Of a stretch of DNA of 64,000 bases, positions 8,219 through 17,100 are shown in pieces. The position numbers and the translations under genes were made by a program. Every line of letters starts with the position of its first letter. Within the stretch, counting starts at the first letter, position 1. This DNA is from an uncultured Pelagibacteraceae bacterium. GTDB taxonomy: Bacteria > Pseudomonadota > Alphaproteobacteria > Pelagibacterales > Pelagibacteraceae. The stretch spans positions 80,513 through 144,512 of the forward strand of contig CACOJM010000002.1 in the NCBI GenBank assembly GCA_902627565.1, given 5' to 3'. Below the pieces are notes generated by a model. It was not told the DNA's origin, ran no database searches, and saw only the letters and a program-made list of their open reading frames with translations.

Positions 8219-8440
8219 ATGTTTATTAAGAAATATCTCAAATGGATAAGCACATTTCTAGTTTTAGTTGGTATTTTATTAACAAACCTAAATATATATC
8301 CTTTGAATATCTATTTTCATGGCTTAGGAGTTGTAGGATGGACTATCGCAGGATTTATTAGTAAAGATAAAGCAATACTAACTAATTTTGGATTACAGAT
8401 ACCATTATTTATCATTGGTATTTATAAGGTTGTATTTTAA
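8219..8440 (+). CDS. Small three-helix membrane protein, possibly PQ-loop/SemiSWEET-like
   Basis: A 73-residue protein with three predicted membrane helices at about residues 9-27, 31-49 and 52-72. It is preceded by a GAAAGGAAAAC ribosome-binding site and lies 44 bases after zur, so it is probably on the zinc transcript. The pattern WTIAGFISKDKAIL, with an Asn just after it, resembles the middle and third helices of the half-transporter SemiSWEET family. That resemblance is a weak pattern match and function is unknown. Alternatives are an orphan small membrane protein or a zinc-stress accessory factor. Confidence 0.7.
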   Translation: MFIKKYLKWISTFLVLVGILLTNLNIYPLNIYFHGLGVVGWTIAGFISKDKAILTNFGLQIPLFIIGIYKVVF

Positions 8441-8603
8441 CAAAAAAGTAGACTTTGATCTTAATTAGTTTAGACAAGGACGAATCTACAATTCGATTCT
8501 CAAATTAATAAATTTACATATAGAATTATTTTTCTTCTCAGATTACATACCCCTTAAGTCATGAATCAATAGGAACCGAAAACAATAATATAAAGGAGAA
8601 AAA
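8441..8603 (+). promoter_or_regulatory. 163-base leader upstream of the PiT-like permease
   Basis: No credible ORF is present. GTAGA (8448-8452) can pair with TCTAC (8485-8489). A second AT-rich hairpin, ATTCT (8496-8500) with AGAAT (8522-8526) enclosing AAATT/AATTT, is followed by a T-rich run (ttatttttctt). That second hairpin could terminate the zinc operon or act as an attenuator for the permease. The leader ends in a strong GGAG site before 8604. No named riboswitch is recognised. Confidence 0.35.
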
Positions 8604-9569
8604 ATGGATATGACTTTAATTTACACGGTTATAGGGTTTTCTCTTGCCGGTTATAGTGTTATCGCTAACGACTCAATTCAAACACTGGGTACATTTATAG
8701 CTTCAAAAAAGAAGTGGTTTAAATGGTATGTGCTTGCAGGATCTGCTTCGAGTGTTATGATTATAGCATTAACATGGGGATGGTATTCATATGATGGTGA
8801 TATTTCTTATGGAAGATTAAATAGAATACCTTATCAAGAAATTCAATGGTATCACGCAGTAGCACCTGCAATACTATTATTATTAACAAGAATTGGAATA
8901 CCGGTATCTACTACTTTCTTAGTTCTTTCAGCATTTGCCTCAACAGTCGTGCTTGAAAAAATGCTTATGAAAAGCGTCGTTGGCTATGGTTTAGCAGCAA
9001 TGGTTGCTTACATCGCCTGGATAGCTGTTTCTAAATTCATTAATGAAAAATTTGATGAAGTAGACGAAAAATGGGTAGGCTTCTGGAGAAATAGTGTTTG
9101 GATTTCTTCTGGTTGGTTATGGTGGGTTTGGTTGTCTCACGACGTGGCTAATATAGCTGTGTATCTACCTAGACAATTAGATTTAACATTGCTTTTAATA
9201 GTAATGGGTTACTTTACAGCACTGTTATTCTATATTTTCTACATTCAAGGTGGACCAATTCAAAAAGTTGTTCTTGAAAAAACAGGAACAAGGTACGCAA
9301 GATCAGCAACAATTATTAATGTAATTTATGCTGGTGTCTTATTCTACTTTAAAGAACTAAACGATTTACCTATGTCTACGACATGGGTTTTTGTTGGTTT
9401 ATTATGTGGAAGAGAACTTGCTATAGCTACCATGAACAAAGATTATAAGTTAGGTTATGTCTTTCCATTAATTGGAAAAGATTTCCTAAAAATGGTATTC
9501 GGATTAACTGTCTCAGTAGGTATAGTGCTTGCGATACATTATATAATAATACCAAACAATTGGTTTTAA
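8604..9569 (+). CDS. Divergent PiT-superfamily (inorganic phosphate transporter-like) permease
   Basis: Integral membrane protein of 321 residues with about nine hydrophobic segments. It carries two copies of PiT-type signatures at a constant offset of about 157 residues: AND at 21-23 with PVSTT at 100-104, and SHDVAN at 178-183 with PMSTT at 256-260. In PiT proteins the corresponding motifs are GANDxAN and VSTTH, and they arise from an inverted duplication. Both PiT hallmarks are degenerate here, and the protein is shorter than typical PiT carriers, so the substrate (phosphate, sulfate or another oxyanion) is uncertain. It has a strong AAAGGAG site and stands as a single gene behind a 163-base leader. 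Confidence 0.72.
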   Translation: MDMTLIYTVIGFSLAGYSVIANDSIQTLGTFIASKKKWFKWYVLAGSASSVMIIALTWGWYSYDGDISYGRLNRIPYQEIQWYHAVAPAILLLLTRIGIPVSTTFLVLSAFASTVVLEKMLMKSVVGYGLAAMVAYIAWIAVSKFINEKFDEVDEKWVGFWRNSVWISSGWLWWVWLSHDVANIAVYLPRQLDLTLLLIVMGYFTALLFYIFYIQGGPIQKVVLEKTGTRYARSATIINVIYAGVLFYFKELNDLPMSTTWVFVGLLCGRELAIATMNKDYKLGYVFPLIGKDFLKMVFGLTVSVGIVLAIHYIIIPNNWF

Positions 9570-9580
9570 ATATATTTTTG

Positions 9581-9608
9581 TGGTCGTGTTAATTATTTAA
9601 TACGGCCA
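9581..9608. terminator. Hairpin between the convergent permease and dgkA genes
   Basis: TGGTCGTGTTAA (9581-9592) pairs with TTAATACGGCCA (9597-9608) over 12 positions with two G-T wobbles and a four-base loop. It sits between two convergent genes. No T-run follows directly, though seven T occur about 20 bases further on the plus strand, so the terminator role is inferred from position. Confidence 0.5.
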
Positions 9609-9635
9609 TATATGTCTTGATATCTAGCTATTTTT

Positions 9636-9968
9636 TTAAAAAGAGATTAAAAAAGTAATAATTAATATTAATAAAACAATAAATACAGCTGCACTTGATA
9701 AGTCTTTAATCTTTTTAATTTCAGGGTCTAGATCAGTAGTAACTCTATCACACAGTTTTTCAACTGCAGTGTTCATTATTTCAAATGCTAATAATAGAAA
9801 ATATAATACTGATAATATAATTTTATAGTTAAAGTCTATATTTGATAAGTAAATATATGGAATTAAAAAAACACCTAAAACAATTTCCAAAATAAAAGAA
9901 TTTTCTTTCGAAACGATCTTTAATCCATTCAAAGAATTAATTAAATTACTGTATAATTTTTTTATCAT
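9636..9968 (-). CDS. dgkA: Diacylglycerol kinase (prokaryotic DgkA family)
   Basis: Small integral-membrane lipid kinase that phosphorylates diacylglycerol released by membrane-derived glycan synthesis. The 110-residue protein has an amphipathic N-terminus, three membrane helices and the family signature around EIMNTAVEKLCDRV, with the catalytic Glu and the Asn/Asp metal ligands. Length is normal. Its ATG overlaps the manC stop by one base, making it the last gene of the valS-ilvD-manC-dgkA run. A hairpin follows its stop. Confidence 0.93.
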   Translation of the reverse strand: MIKKLYSNLINSLNGLKIVSKENSFILEIVLGVFLIPYIYLSNIDFNYKIILSVLYFLLLAFEIMNTAVEKLCDRVTTDLDPEIKKIKDLSSAAVFIVLLILIITFLISF

Positions 9969-11158
9969 TATTTTACTCTTCCATATACATCTTGATATCT
10001 AACAATATCGGATTCTTTTAATATAGATCCAACTTGAGCCTCGATAATTTTAACTGGTTTTTTGTAAGGATTTTCTATTCTATGGATTGCACCTAATGGA
10101 ATAAAAATAGTTTCATCAGGATTCATGGTAAAATATTTTTTATTTAACGTAATTTTAGGTTTACCATGAGTGACTACCCAATGTTCTGCTCTATGATGAT
10201 GTTTCTGAAGACTTAATATACCTTTTGGTTTTACGTATAATTCTTTAATTAAGAATTCTTTACCACTAAATAAATTAACATAGCTACCCCAAGGTCTATG
10301 AAATACATTCTTCTTTTTAAAATAATGTCTCTTGTTTCGTCCATACATTTTACAGATTTCTTTCCAAGATCCTAAATCAGACCATGGAATATCTAATTTG
10401 ATAGCATTTATATCTCTAGTTTTTTCTAATATTGCATAATCAAAAGACTTGGCTGTTGCTTTAGTGAATGCTTGTTTGTTTAGATAATAAACATTACTTT
10501 TATATTTTGCTTTTAATACTGCTTTATTACAATTTCGATAAATATTCGGTTGATATTTTTTAAAATTATTGACGATTGAATCTTTTCTCAAATAAAACAT
10601 TCCAGAATTCCAATAACCTTTTTTACTAATTATTTGTTTAGCTTTAGCCACTTTTGGTTTTTCTACAAATCTAGTTACTTTATTATTTTTTGTTAAAAAA
10701 TAACCAAATTCATTTGAAGGCATTGTGGGCTTAATTCCAAAGATAAAGATATTATTATGAGTAAGTTTCTTTTGGTTTTTTTTTATAGCTTTATTAAATA
10801 ATGCAACCTTCTCTATCAAATGATCAGCAGCCAAGAACATTAATGGTTGTTCGTTAGGTATATCTTTAATTAAAGCTGTACTTAATATAGCGGGTGCAGT
10901 ATTTCTTTTTGCTGGCTCCAAAACTATCTTGAATTTTCTTATTTTGTGTTTCTTTAGATGTTGTTTTACTTGTTTTAAATATTTTGCATTAGTGCTTATA
11001 ATTGGTGCATCAAATATAGATGCTTTAACTCTCTCTAAAGTTTTTCCTAATAAAGTCCAATTACCAAAATTTATAAACTGTTTAGCTTGGTGTTTTTTAG
11101 CATTAGGCCAAAGTCTTGTTCCTGCTCCACCACATAAGATGACTGGGCGAATTTTCAT
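9968..11158 (-). CDS. manC: Mannose-1-phosphate guanylyltransferase / mannose-6-phosphate isomerase (type II)
   Basis: Makes GDP-mannose for surface polysaccharide. The nucleotidyltransferase domain begins with PVILCGGAGTRLWP, continues with FLAADHLI and FVEKPK, and occupies about residues 1-260. A C-terminal cupin of the type II phosphomannose isomerase follows (FHRPWGSYVNL, LSLQKHHHRAEHWVV, IPLGAIHRIENP). At 396 residues it is shorter than the roughly 470-residue enterobacterial enzymes, with compact linkers but both domains present. I choose the ATG at 11158, which overlaps the ilvD stop by one base; a TTG one codon earlier is also possible. Confidence 0.9.
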   Translation of the reverse strand: MKIRPVILCGGAGTRLWPNAKKHQAKQFINFGNWTLLGKTLERVKASIFDAPIISTNAKYLKQVKQHLKKHKIRKFKIVLEPAKRNTAPAILSTALIKDIPNEQPLMFLAADHLIEKVALFNKAIKKNQKKLTHNNIFIFGIKPTMPSNEFGYFLTKNNKVTRFVEKPKVAKAKQIISKKGYWNSGMFYLRKDSIVNNFKKYQPNIYRNCNKAVLKAKYKSNVYYLNKQAFTKATAKSFDYAILEKTRDINAIKLDIPWSDLGSWKEICKMYGRNKRHYFKKKNVFHRPWGSYVNLFSGKEFLIKELYVKPKGILSLQKHHHRAEHWVVTHGKPKITLNKKYFTMNPDETIFIPLGAIHRIENPYKKPVKIIEAQVGSILKESDIVRYQDVYGRVK

Positions 11159-12876
11159 CAAATTTTTGAGTAATCCTTAACTTCTTTTTTCTTACCTGGA
11201 TGAGTTGGTGCCCCCAAATATGCAGGTCCAACTGTTTGTGCATATTTCCAAAGCGTTCCTGATCCAAAATCAGATTTTCTAGCCCTCCATTTTCTTCTTC
11301 TTGATGTCAATTGTGCTCTAGTTAATCTAACATTAATTGTTCCCTTCTTAGCATCAATATCAATGACATCTCCATTACGTAATAGAGCGATAGGTCCACC
11401 TAAAGCAGCCTCTGGGCCCACATGACCAACACAAAATCCTCTAGTTGCTCCTGAAAATCTTCCATCAGTTATTAAGGCAACCTTCTCTCCTTTACCTTGT
11501 CCATAAATTGCACCAGTTGTTGAAAGCATTTCTCTCATGCCTGGTCCACCAACTGGTCCCTCGTATCTAATAATAATTACATCCCCATCTTTGTATCTTC
11601 TGCTTTGAACTGCTTTCATTGCACTTTCTTCATTGTCAAAACATCTTGCTCTTCCAGTGAATTGTAATTTTTTAAGTCCAGCAATTTTAACAATCCCGCC
11701 TTCAGGTGCTAAATTGCCTTTTAATCCTACAACACCTCCATCTGGTGATAAGGGTCTGTTGTAAGCTCTTAAAACTTTTTGTTTTGGATTAAACTTAATT
11801 CCCTTTAAATTTTCTTTCATTGTTTTACCTGTAACTGTCATACAATCACCATGAATGTAACCACCATCATATAAAGTTTTTAATAACATTGGTACACCAC
11901 CAGCTAACCACATATCTTTTGCAACATATTTTCCACCTGGTTTTAGATCTGCAAGATAAGGAGTTTTTTTAAATATTTTTGCAACATCCATTAAATCAAA
12001 TTTAATTCCAGCTTCATTAGCAATCGCTGGTAAATGTAATGCTGCATTTGTTGAACCACCTGTTGCAGCAACAATTGTTGCAGCGTTCTCTAATGCTTTT
12101 CTTGTAACGATATCTCTTGGTTTAATTCTTTTAGCGAGTAATTCCATTACCATTCGACCACTTGCTTTTGCATATTTATCTCTTTCTTCATATGGTGCTG
12201 GTGTTCCTGCTGAATAAGGTAAAGCTAAACCGATTGCCTCTGATACACAAGCCATAGTGTTAGCTGTAAATTGACCCCCACAAGCTCCAGCTGTAGGACA
12301 TGCAACTAATTCTAACTTTCTTAATTCTTTTGCTGACATTTGACCTGAAGAATGTTTTCCAACAGCCTCAAAAACATCTACAACTGTTACGTCTTTACCT
12401 TTGTATTTACCTGGAAGAATTGATCCACCATATATAAAAACACTTGGTACATTTAATCTTACCATTGACATCATTAACCCTGGTAAAGACTTATCACAAC
12501 CTGCGATACCCACTAATGCATCGTAACAATGACCTCTTACAGTTAATTCAGCACTATCTGCAATTACTTCTCTTGAGATTAATGAAGATTTCATTCCCTC
12601 ATGACCCATTGCAATACCATCAGTAACTGTAATCGTACAAAATTCTCTTGGAGTTCCTCCTGAGGCTCTTACACCCTTTTTAACTGACTGAGCTTGTCTC
12701 ATTAAAGCAATATTACATGGAGCTGCCTCATTCCACGTTGATACAACACCTACAAAAGGTTTTGAAACATCCTTTTCTGTTTCTCCCATCGCATAATAAA
12801 AAGAACGATGAGGTGCTCTATCAGCTCCCAAAGACGTATGTCTACTTGGTAATTTTTTTTTATCAAACTTCCGCAT
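11158..12876 (-). CDS. ilvD: Dihydroxy-acid dehydratase
   Basis: Fe-S dehydratase that converts 2,3-dihydroxy-3-methylbutanoate to 2-oxoisovalerate in valine, leucine and isoleucine synthesis. The 572-residue protein contains the cluster cysteines in [11 protein letters not shown] and [17 protein letters not shown] and an earlier N-terminal Cys in AAPCNIALM. The C-terminal swivel domain includes [14 protein letters not shown] and [21 protein letters not shown]. Length and motifs are canonical. The start codon at 12876 overlaps the valS stop by one base, which couples production of a valine-pathway enzyme to valyl-tRNA synthetase. Confidence 0.97.
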   Translation of the reverse strand: MRKFDKKKLPSRHTSLGADRAPHRSFYYAMGETEKDVSKPFVGVVSTWNEAAPCNIALMRQAQSVKKGVRASGGTPREFCTITVTDGIAMGHEGMKSSLISREVIADSAELTVRGHCYDALVGIAGCDKSLPGLMMSMVRLNVPSVFIYGGSILPGKYKGKDVTVVDVFEAVGKHSSGQMSAKELRKLELVACPTAGACGGQFTANTMACVSEAIGLALPYSAGTPAPYEERDKYAKASGRMVMELLAKRIKPRDIVTRKALENAATIVAATGGSTNAALHLPAIANEAGIKFDLMDVAKIFKKTPYLADLKPGGKYVAKDMWLAGGVPMLLKTLYDGGYIHGDCMTVTGKTMKENLKGIKFNPKQKVLRAYNRPLSPDGGVVGLKGNLAPEGGIVKIAGLKKLQFTGRARCFDNEESAMKAVQSRRYKDGDVIIIRYEGPVGGPGMREMLSTTGAIYGQGKGEKVALITDGRFSGATRGFCVGHVGPEAALGGPIALLRNGDVIDIDAKKGTINVRLTRAQLTSRRRKWRARKSDFGSGTLWKYAQTVGPAYLGAPTHPGKKKEVKDYSKI

Positions 12877-15503
12877 TATAAACTTTCAATGGTTAATGAT
12901 ATTTTTTTGATATCATTTTTTAAATTACTATAGTTAGTTTTTTCTTGTTCAACAATATTTTTTGGTGCTCTTTCAGTAAATCCTTTATTAGATAATCGTT
13001 GTGATATCTTGTCCATTTCTTCCTGATATTTACCCTGCCTTTTTATTAAATTTTCTTTTATTAGATTTAAATCAACATTCTCATCAAAATATATCTTAAA
13101 TATGTCCCCAGATATAACTAATGTAGCAGATGGCTTGGCTTGATCTTTTTCATAAAAATTATTTATTCGACCCAATCTTTTAAGGACTACTTCATTATTG
13201 AACATTAGAGTTTTGTTCTTTTTAGCAATTTTATTAATTGATATATCAACAAAAGAACCTGGACTTACATTTAACTCATTTTTAAATGACCTTAATTCTG
13301 AAATTATATCAATTATTTTTTCGACATCTTTTTGAGATTGATCTTTTTTCGTTTTACCAGAAGGCCAATTTTTATACATAAGAAAATTTTTATTTGATTT
13401 ATCAAACTTATTTTTTAACCAAATTTCTTCAGTCACAAACGGAATAAAAGGATGAAGCATAACAAGTATTTGTTTGAAAATATAAGCAGATACCTCTTTT
13501 ACTTCTTTTTGAGCTTTTTTATCATCAGAATAAAGAATTGTTTTTGAAAGCTCGATATACCAATCACAATAAGAATGCCAAGCAAACTGATAGGCATTTT
13601 TAGCAGCCTCATCAAAACGGTAATCTTCGATATTTTTTTGAATTTTGTTCTTAATTTCTATTAACTCTGAATATATCCATTTGTTTATATTTAGTGTGAT
13701 TTTTGGAACTTTATCAGTTTTCTTAAAATCACATTTATTTGTTATTAGGAAATTATTAGCATTCCATAATTTGTTTAAAAAATTTCTATAACCTTTAACT
13801 CTATCTTCAGAAAGTTTTACATCTGTACCAGGTGATGCCATTGATAATAAAGTAAATCTCAAAGCATCAGCACTATACTTTTCTATTAAATCTAATGGAT
13901 CAATAACATTACCTTTAGACTTAGACATTTTTTGTCCTTTTTCGTCTCTTACAAGTGCATGAACATAAATATCTTTAAAAGGTTCTTTGTTTAAAAACTC
14001 CATTCCAAACATCATCATTCTAGCAACCCAAAAAAAGATAATATCAAAACCTGTAACTAAAACTGAGGTAGGATAAAATTTCTTAACAAAATCTTTTTTA
14101 TCAGGCCAACCTAATGTTGCAAAAGGCCATAAACCAGATGAAAACCATGTATCCAAAACATCTGGATCTCTAGTTATTTCAACATCTTTTTTATAAAATT
14201 TTTTAGCTTGTTTTTTTGCGTCTAATTCATTTGTTGCAACAAATATTTTTTTATCAGGTCCGTACCATGCAGGAATTTGATGGCCCCACCAGAGTTGTCT
14301 AGAGACACACCAAGGTTCAATATTATTCATCCATTGAAAATAAGTTTTAGACCAATTAGTTGGAAAGAAATTTGTTTTTTTTGTCTTAACAATTTTTTTT
14401 GCTTTTACAGCTAATTTTTTTGCATCGACAAACCATTGCTCAGTTAAAAAAGGTTCTATAACTGAATTTGATCTATCACCGTATGGAACTTTGTTTTTAA
14501 TATTTTCTTCTTTAACAAAAAAATCTTTTTCTTTAATTTCCTCTAATAGCTTTTTACGAGCATCAAATCTATCAAGTCCTACATAATCTTTCGGAGCATT
14601 ATCGTTTATTTTTCCTTCTTCAGTAAATACATTAATGATATCCAGCTTATTTCTTTGGCCTACTTCATAATCATTAAAATCGTGTGCCGGTGTTATCTTT
14701 AATGCACCTGTTCCCTGTTCAGGATCTGCATAATTATCTTTAATAATCTTAATTTTTCTACCTACTATTGGGATAGTTACTGTCTTGCCAACAAATGTCT
14801 TGTATCTTTTATCTTTTGGATTTACAGCAATTGCCGTATCACCGAGCATTGTTTCAGGCCTTGTTGTCGCAATAGTAATAAATTCTGAGGAATTTTCGAT
14901 TGGATATCTAATATAGTAAATTTTAGAGTTCATTTCTCTTTGATCAACCTCTAAATCTGAAATAGCTGTTTTAAGTACAGTGTCCCAATTAACTAATTTT
15001 TCAGCTTTGTAGATTAATTTTTTTTTATGTAATTCAACAAAAACTTTAATTACAGATTTGGATAAATTATCATCCATAGTGAAAGCGTTACGTGACCAAT
15101 CGCAAGAACACCCAAGTTTTTTTAATTGATTAATTATGATATCACCATATTCATTCTTCCACTCCCATACTTTTTTAATAAATTTTTCCCTTCCAAGACT
15201 ATTTTTATTTAAATTCTCTTTTTCTAATTTTCTCTCAACAAGTGCTTGAGTTGCTATACCTGCATGATCGGTACCTGGCTGCCAAAGTGTTTCATAATTG
15301 TTCATTCGATAATATCGAATTAAAAAATCTTGAATTGAATTATTTAATGCATGTCCCATATGTAAACTTCCTGTTATATTAGGTGGCGGAATTACAATCG
15401 AAAACTTTTTTGAATTTTTTTGGGGTTTGAATAATTTATTTTTCTCCCAATATGCGTAAATCTTATCTTCTACTTTAGAATGTATATATTTATCGCTTAT
15501 CAT
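12876..15503 (-). CDS. valS: Valine--tRNA ligase
   Basis: Class I synthetase of 875 residues that charges tRNA-Val. The HIGH motif is in [16 protein letters not shown], the editing (CP1) domain contains [12 protein letters not shown], and [12 protein letters not shown] is the KMSKS loop. WYIELSK belongs to the anticodon-binding helical domain and a C-terminal coiled-coil arm ends the protein. Length is slightly below the E. coli enzyme but complete. It begins at the ATG at 15503, divergent from tRNA-Cys with a 120-base AT-rich spacer that must hold promoters for both. It leads the coupled valS-ilvD-manC-dgkA run. Confidence 0.97.
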   Translation of the reverse strand: MISDKYIHSKVEDKIYAYWEKNKLFKPQKNSKKFSIVIPPPNITGSLHMGHALNNSIQDFLIRYYRMNNYETLWQPGTDHAGIATQALVERKLEKENLNKNSLGREKFIKKVWEWKNEYGDIIINQLKKLGCSCDWSRNAFTMDDNLSKSVIKVFVELHKKKLIYKAEKLVNWDTVLKTAISDLEVDQREMNSKIYYIRYPIENSSEFITIATTRPETMLGDTAIAVNPKDKRYKTFVGKTVTIPIVGRKIKIIKDNYADPEQGTGALKITPAHDFNDYEVGQRNKLDIINVFTEEGKINDNAPKDYVGLDRFDARKKLLEEIKEKDFFVKEENIKNKVPYGDRSNSVIEPFLTEQWFVDAKKLAVKAKKIVKTKKTNFFPTNWSKTYFQWMNNIEPWCVSRQLWWGHQIPAWYGPDKKIFVATNELDAKKQAKKFYKKDVEITRDPDVLDTWFSSGLWPFATLGWPDKKDFVKKFYPTSVLVTGFDIIFFWVARMMMFGMEFLNKEPFKDIYVHALVRDEKGQKMSKSKGNVIDPLDLIEKYSADALRFTLLSMASPGTDVKLSEDRVKGYRNFLNKLWNANNFLITNKCDFKKTDKVPKITLNINKWIYSELIEIKNKIQKNIEDYRFDEAAKNAYQFAWHSYCDWYIELSKTILYSDDKKAQKEVKEVSAYIFKQILVMLHPFIPFVTEEIWLKNKFDKSNKNFLMYKNWPSGKTKKDQSQKDVEKIIDIISELRSFKNELNVSPGSFVDISINKIAKKNKTLMFNNEVVLKRLGRINNFYEKDQAKPSATLVISGDIFKIYFDENVDLNLIKENLIKRQGKYQEEMDKISQRLSNKGFTERAPKNIVEQEKTNYSNLKNDIKKISLTIESL

Positions 15504-15623
15504 GGGTATAATCAGTTTATAATTTAATAATCTAAATTAACAATAATCAAATTAGAACGTTATTTAATAGACTAATTGCAAATATTTTATATAAAACTCC
15601 TGTAGCTATCATCTAAAACATTA

Positions 15624-15697
15624 GGCAACGTGGCGGAATGGTTACGCAGAGGATTGCAAATCCTTGTATCCCGGTTCGATTCCGGGCGTTGCCTCCA
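15624..15697 (+). tRNA. tRNA-Cys (GCA)
   Basis: The acceptor stem GGCAACG pairs with CGTTGCC and a CCA end is encoded (15695-15697). The anticodon loop reads TTGCAAA within the stem GGAT/ATCC, giving GCA for Cys. The T arm GGTTCGATTCC is intact. Divergent from valS and 49 bases upstream of tRNA-Asn. Confidence 0.95.
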
Positions 15698-15746
15698 AAA
15701 ATATTCTTGTTTTAATGTGAAAAAAAAGTAAGTTGTTTTTTTAAAT

Positions 15747-15822
15747 TCCTCGGTAGCTCAGTTGGTAGAGCAGTTGACTGTTAATCAATTGGTCGCAGGT
15801 TCGAGTCCTGCCCGAGGAGCCA
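15747..15822 (+). tRNA. tRNA-Asn (GTT)
   Basis: The acceptor TCCTCGG pairs with CCGAGGA, the discriminator is G and CCA is encoded. The anticodon stem-loop around TTGACTGTTAATCAA gives GTT. D arm TAGCTCAGTTGGTAGAGCA and T arm GGTTCGAGTCC are standard. It ends four bases from the stop codon of the convergent Xre gene. Confidence 0.96.
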
Positions 15823-15826
15823 AAAA

Positions 15827-16198
15827 TTATCCGACCTTGGTAATATTATTGCTTGATACCTGCAAGGATTTATTAAATTTTAATTTTTGATCGGCATTTA
15901 ATTCCGAGTATAATTTTACTAAAAAATTATAATTTACATTCATGTGACCTTGTTGTGATTTTTCCAAATTTACTAAATATTCTGAAAAATCCTCAAAAAA
16001 ATAATTTATAGGTACTTTTAAATAATTGGACAGTTGCAATAACCTTATTGAACTCACTCCATTGGTACCTTTTTCATATTTTTGAATTTGTTGAAAAGTT
16101 ACGTTGATTGCTTTAGCTACTTTTGTTTGTGTTAAACCTAATGCCAATCTTCTTAACTTAAGTTTGTTACCTAAGTGTTTATTAAAATTATCTTCCAT
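15827..16198 (-). CDS. Xre/Cro-CI family transcriptional regulator
   Basis: A 123-residue regulator with an N-terminal helix-turn-helix at about residues 10-65: KLRRLALGLTQTKVAKAINV, then FQQIQKYEKGTNGVSS and a hydrophobic core through YLKVPINYFFED. The remaining C-terminus is short, with no recognised sensor domain. This single-HTH type is common in streamlined Alphaproteobacteria. It has its own 163-base upstream region containing a TGCAAC-type repeat that may be its operator. It is downstream of aapP on the same strand, separated from it by that region, so a link to amino-acid uptake is possible but unproven. Confidence 0.88.
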   Translation of the reverse strand: MEDNFNKHLGNKLKLRRLALGLTQTKVAKAINVTFQQIQKYEKGTNGVSSIRLLQLSNYLKVPINYFFEDFSEYLVNLEKSQQGHMNVNYNFLVKLYSELNADQKLKFNKSLQVSSNNITKVG

Positions 16199-16237
16199 TA
16201 AGACCCCTCTTAATTTTTTTTATAAGCTAATTCAACT

Positions 16238-16258
16238 AGGTTTTGCAACCTACTGCAA
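16238..16258. promoter_or_regulatory. Inverted and direct repeats upstream of the Xre gene
   Basis: AGGTT, TTGC, AACCT (16238-16251) forms a small inverted repeat, and TTGCAAC recurs immediately as CTGCAAC. It lies 40 bases upstream of the regulator's ATG, a suitable place for an autoregulatory operator. The rest of the 163-base spacer (16199-16361) shows no ORF and no other clear signal. Confidence 0.3.
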
Positions 16259-16361
16259 CAAGATTTTTTTTTATTTTCATTGAAAAAACTGGATATAGAT
16301 AATACCTGTCAAGCATTACTTAAGCCTGAATTAAAGAAATTTTAGTTGAAAAAAGATATGA

Positions 16362-17096
16362 CTATAGTATCTGGCTTAGGAAAAGTTTTGTCCTTTCACT
16401 CTTAGGATTGGCAAAAAATTCCTTTGTATCAGCTTTTTCTACTATCATACCTTCATCCATAAAAATCATTTGATCAGCTACTTCTTTAGCAAAACCCATT
16501 TCGTGAGTTACAACAATCATGGTCATGCCTTGTTTTGCTAGATTTACCATCACATCAAGTACTTCTTTAATCATTTCTGGATCTAAAGCTGATGTAGGTT
16601 CATCAAAAAGCATAATTTTTGGCTCCATACATAAAGCTCGCGCAATCGCTGCTCTTTGTTGTTGTCCACCTGACAACTGACCAGGGTATTTTTGTGATTG
16701 ATCAAGTATTTGTACTCTTTCCAAATGTTTTAATGCTAATTCTTCTGCATCTTTTTTAGGCATTTTTTTTACCCATATGGGAGCAAGTGTACAATTATCT
16801 AAAATAGATAGATGAGGAAATAAATTAAATTGTTGGAATACCATACCAACTTCTGCTCTTATTTGCTCAATATTTTTGGTATCCTCAGTTAACTCTGTAC
16901 CATCAACAATTATATTTCCTTCTTGATGTTCTTCTAATCTATTAATACATCGAATTAAAGTTGACTTACCTGAACCTGATGGTCCACATACTACAATTTT
17001 TTCTTTTGGTTTAACTTCTAAATCAATTTTTTTTAAGACTTGAAAATCACCAAACCATTTATTCATATTGCTAATTTGAATAATACTATCAGACAT
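16362..17096 (-). CDS. aapP: Polar/general amino-acid ABC transporter, ATPase (AapP/YhdZ type)
   Basis: Cytoplasmic ATPase of 244 residues with Walker [15 protein letters not shown]-loop [12 protein letters not shown], signature [15 protein letters not shown], Walker [14 protein letters not shown] and switch His in VVTHEMGFA, all typical of the polar amino-acid transporter class. It is the last gene of aapJQMP, four bases after aapM. SAR11 genomes use this system (often annotated yhdWXYZ) as a main amino-acid importer. Confidence 0.95.
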   Translation of the reverse strand: MSDSIIQISNMNKWFGDFQVLKKIDLEVKPKEKIVVCGPSGSGKSTLIRCINRLEEHQEGNIIVDGTELTEDTKNIEQIRAEVGMVFQQFNLFPHLSILDNCTLAPIWVKKMPKKDAEELALKHLERVQILDQSQKYPGQLSGGQQQRAAIARALCMEPKIMLFDEPTSALDPEMIKEVLDVMVNLAKQGMTMIVVTHEMGFAKEVADQMIFMDEGMIVEKADTKEFFANPKSERTKLFLSQIL

Positions 17097-17100
17097 TTGT

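Noticed and set aside
8441..8603. SAM-type or glycine riboswitch
   Set aside because: I looked for recalled consensus elements of these classes and found none; it is kept only as an unexplained leader.
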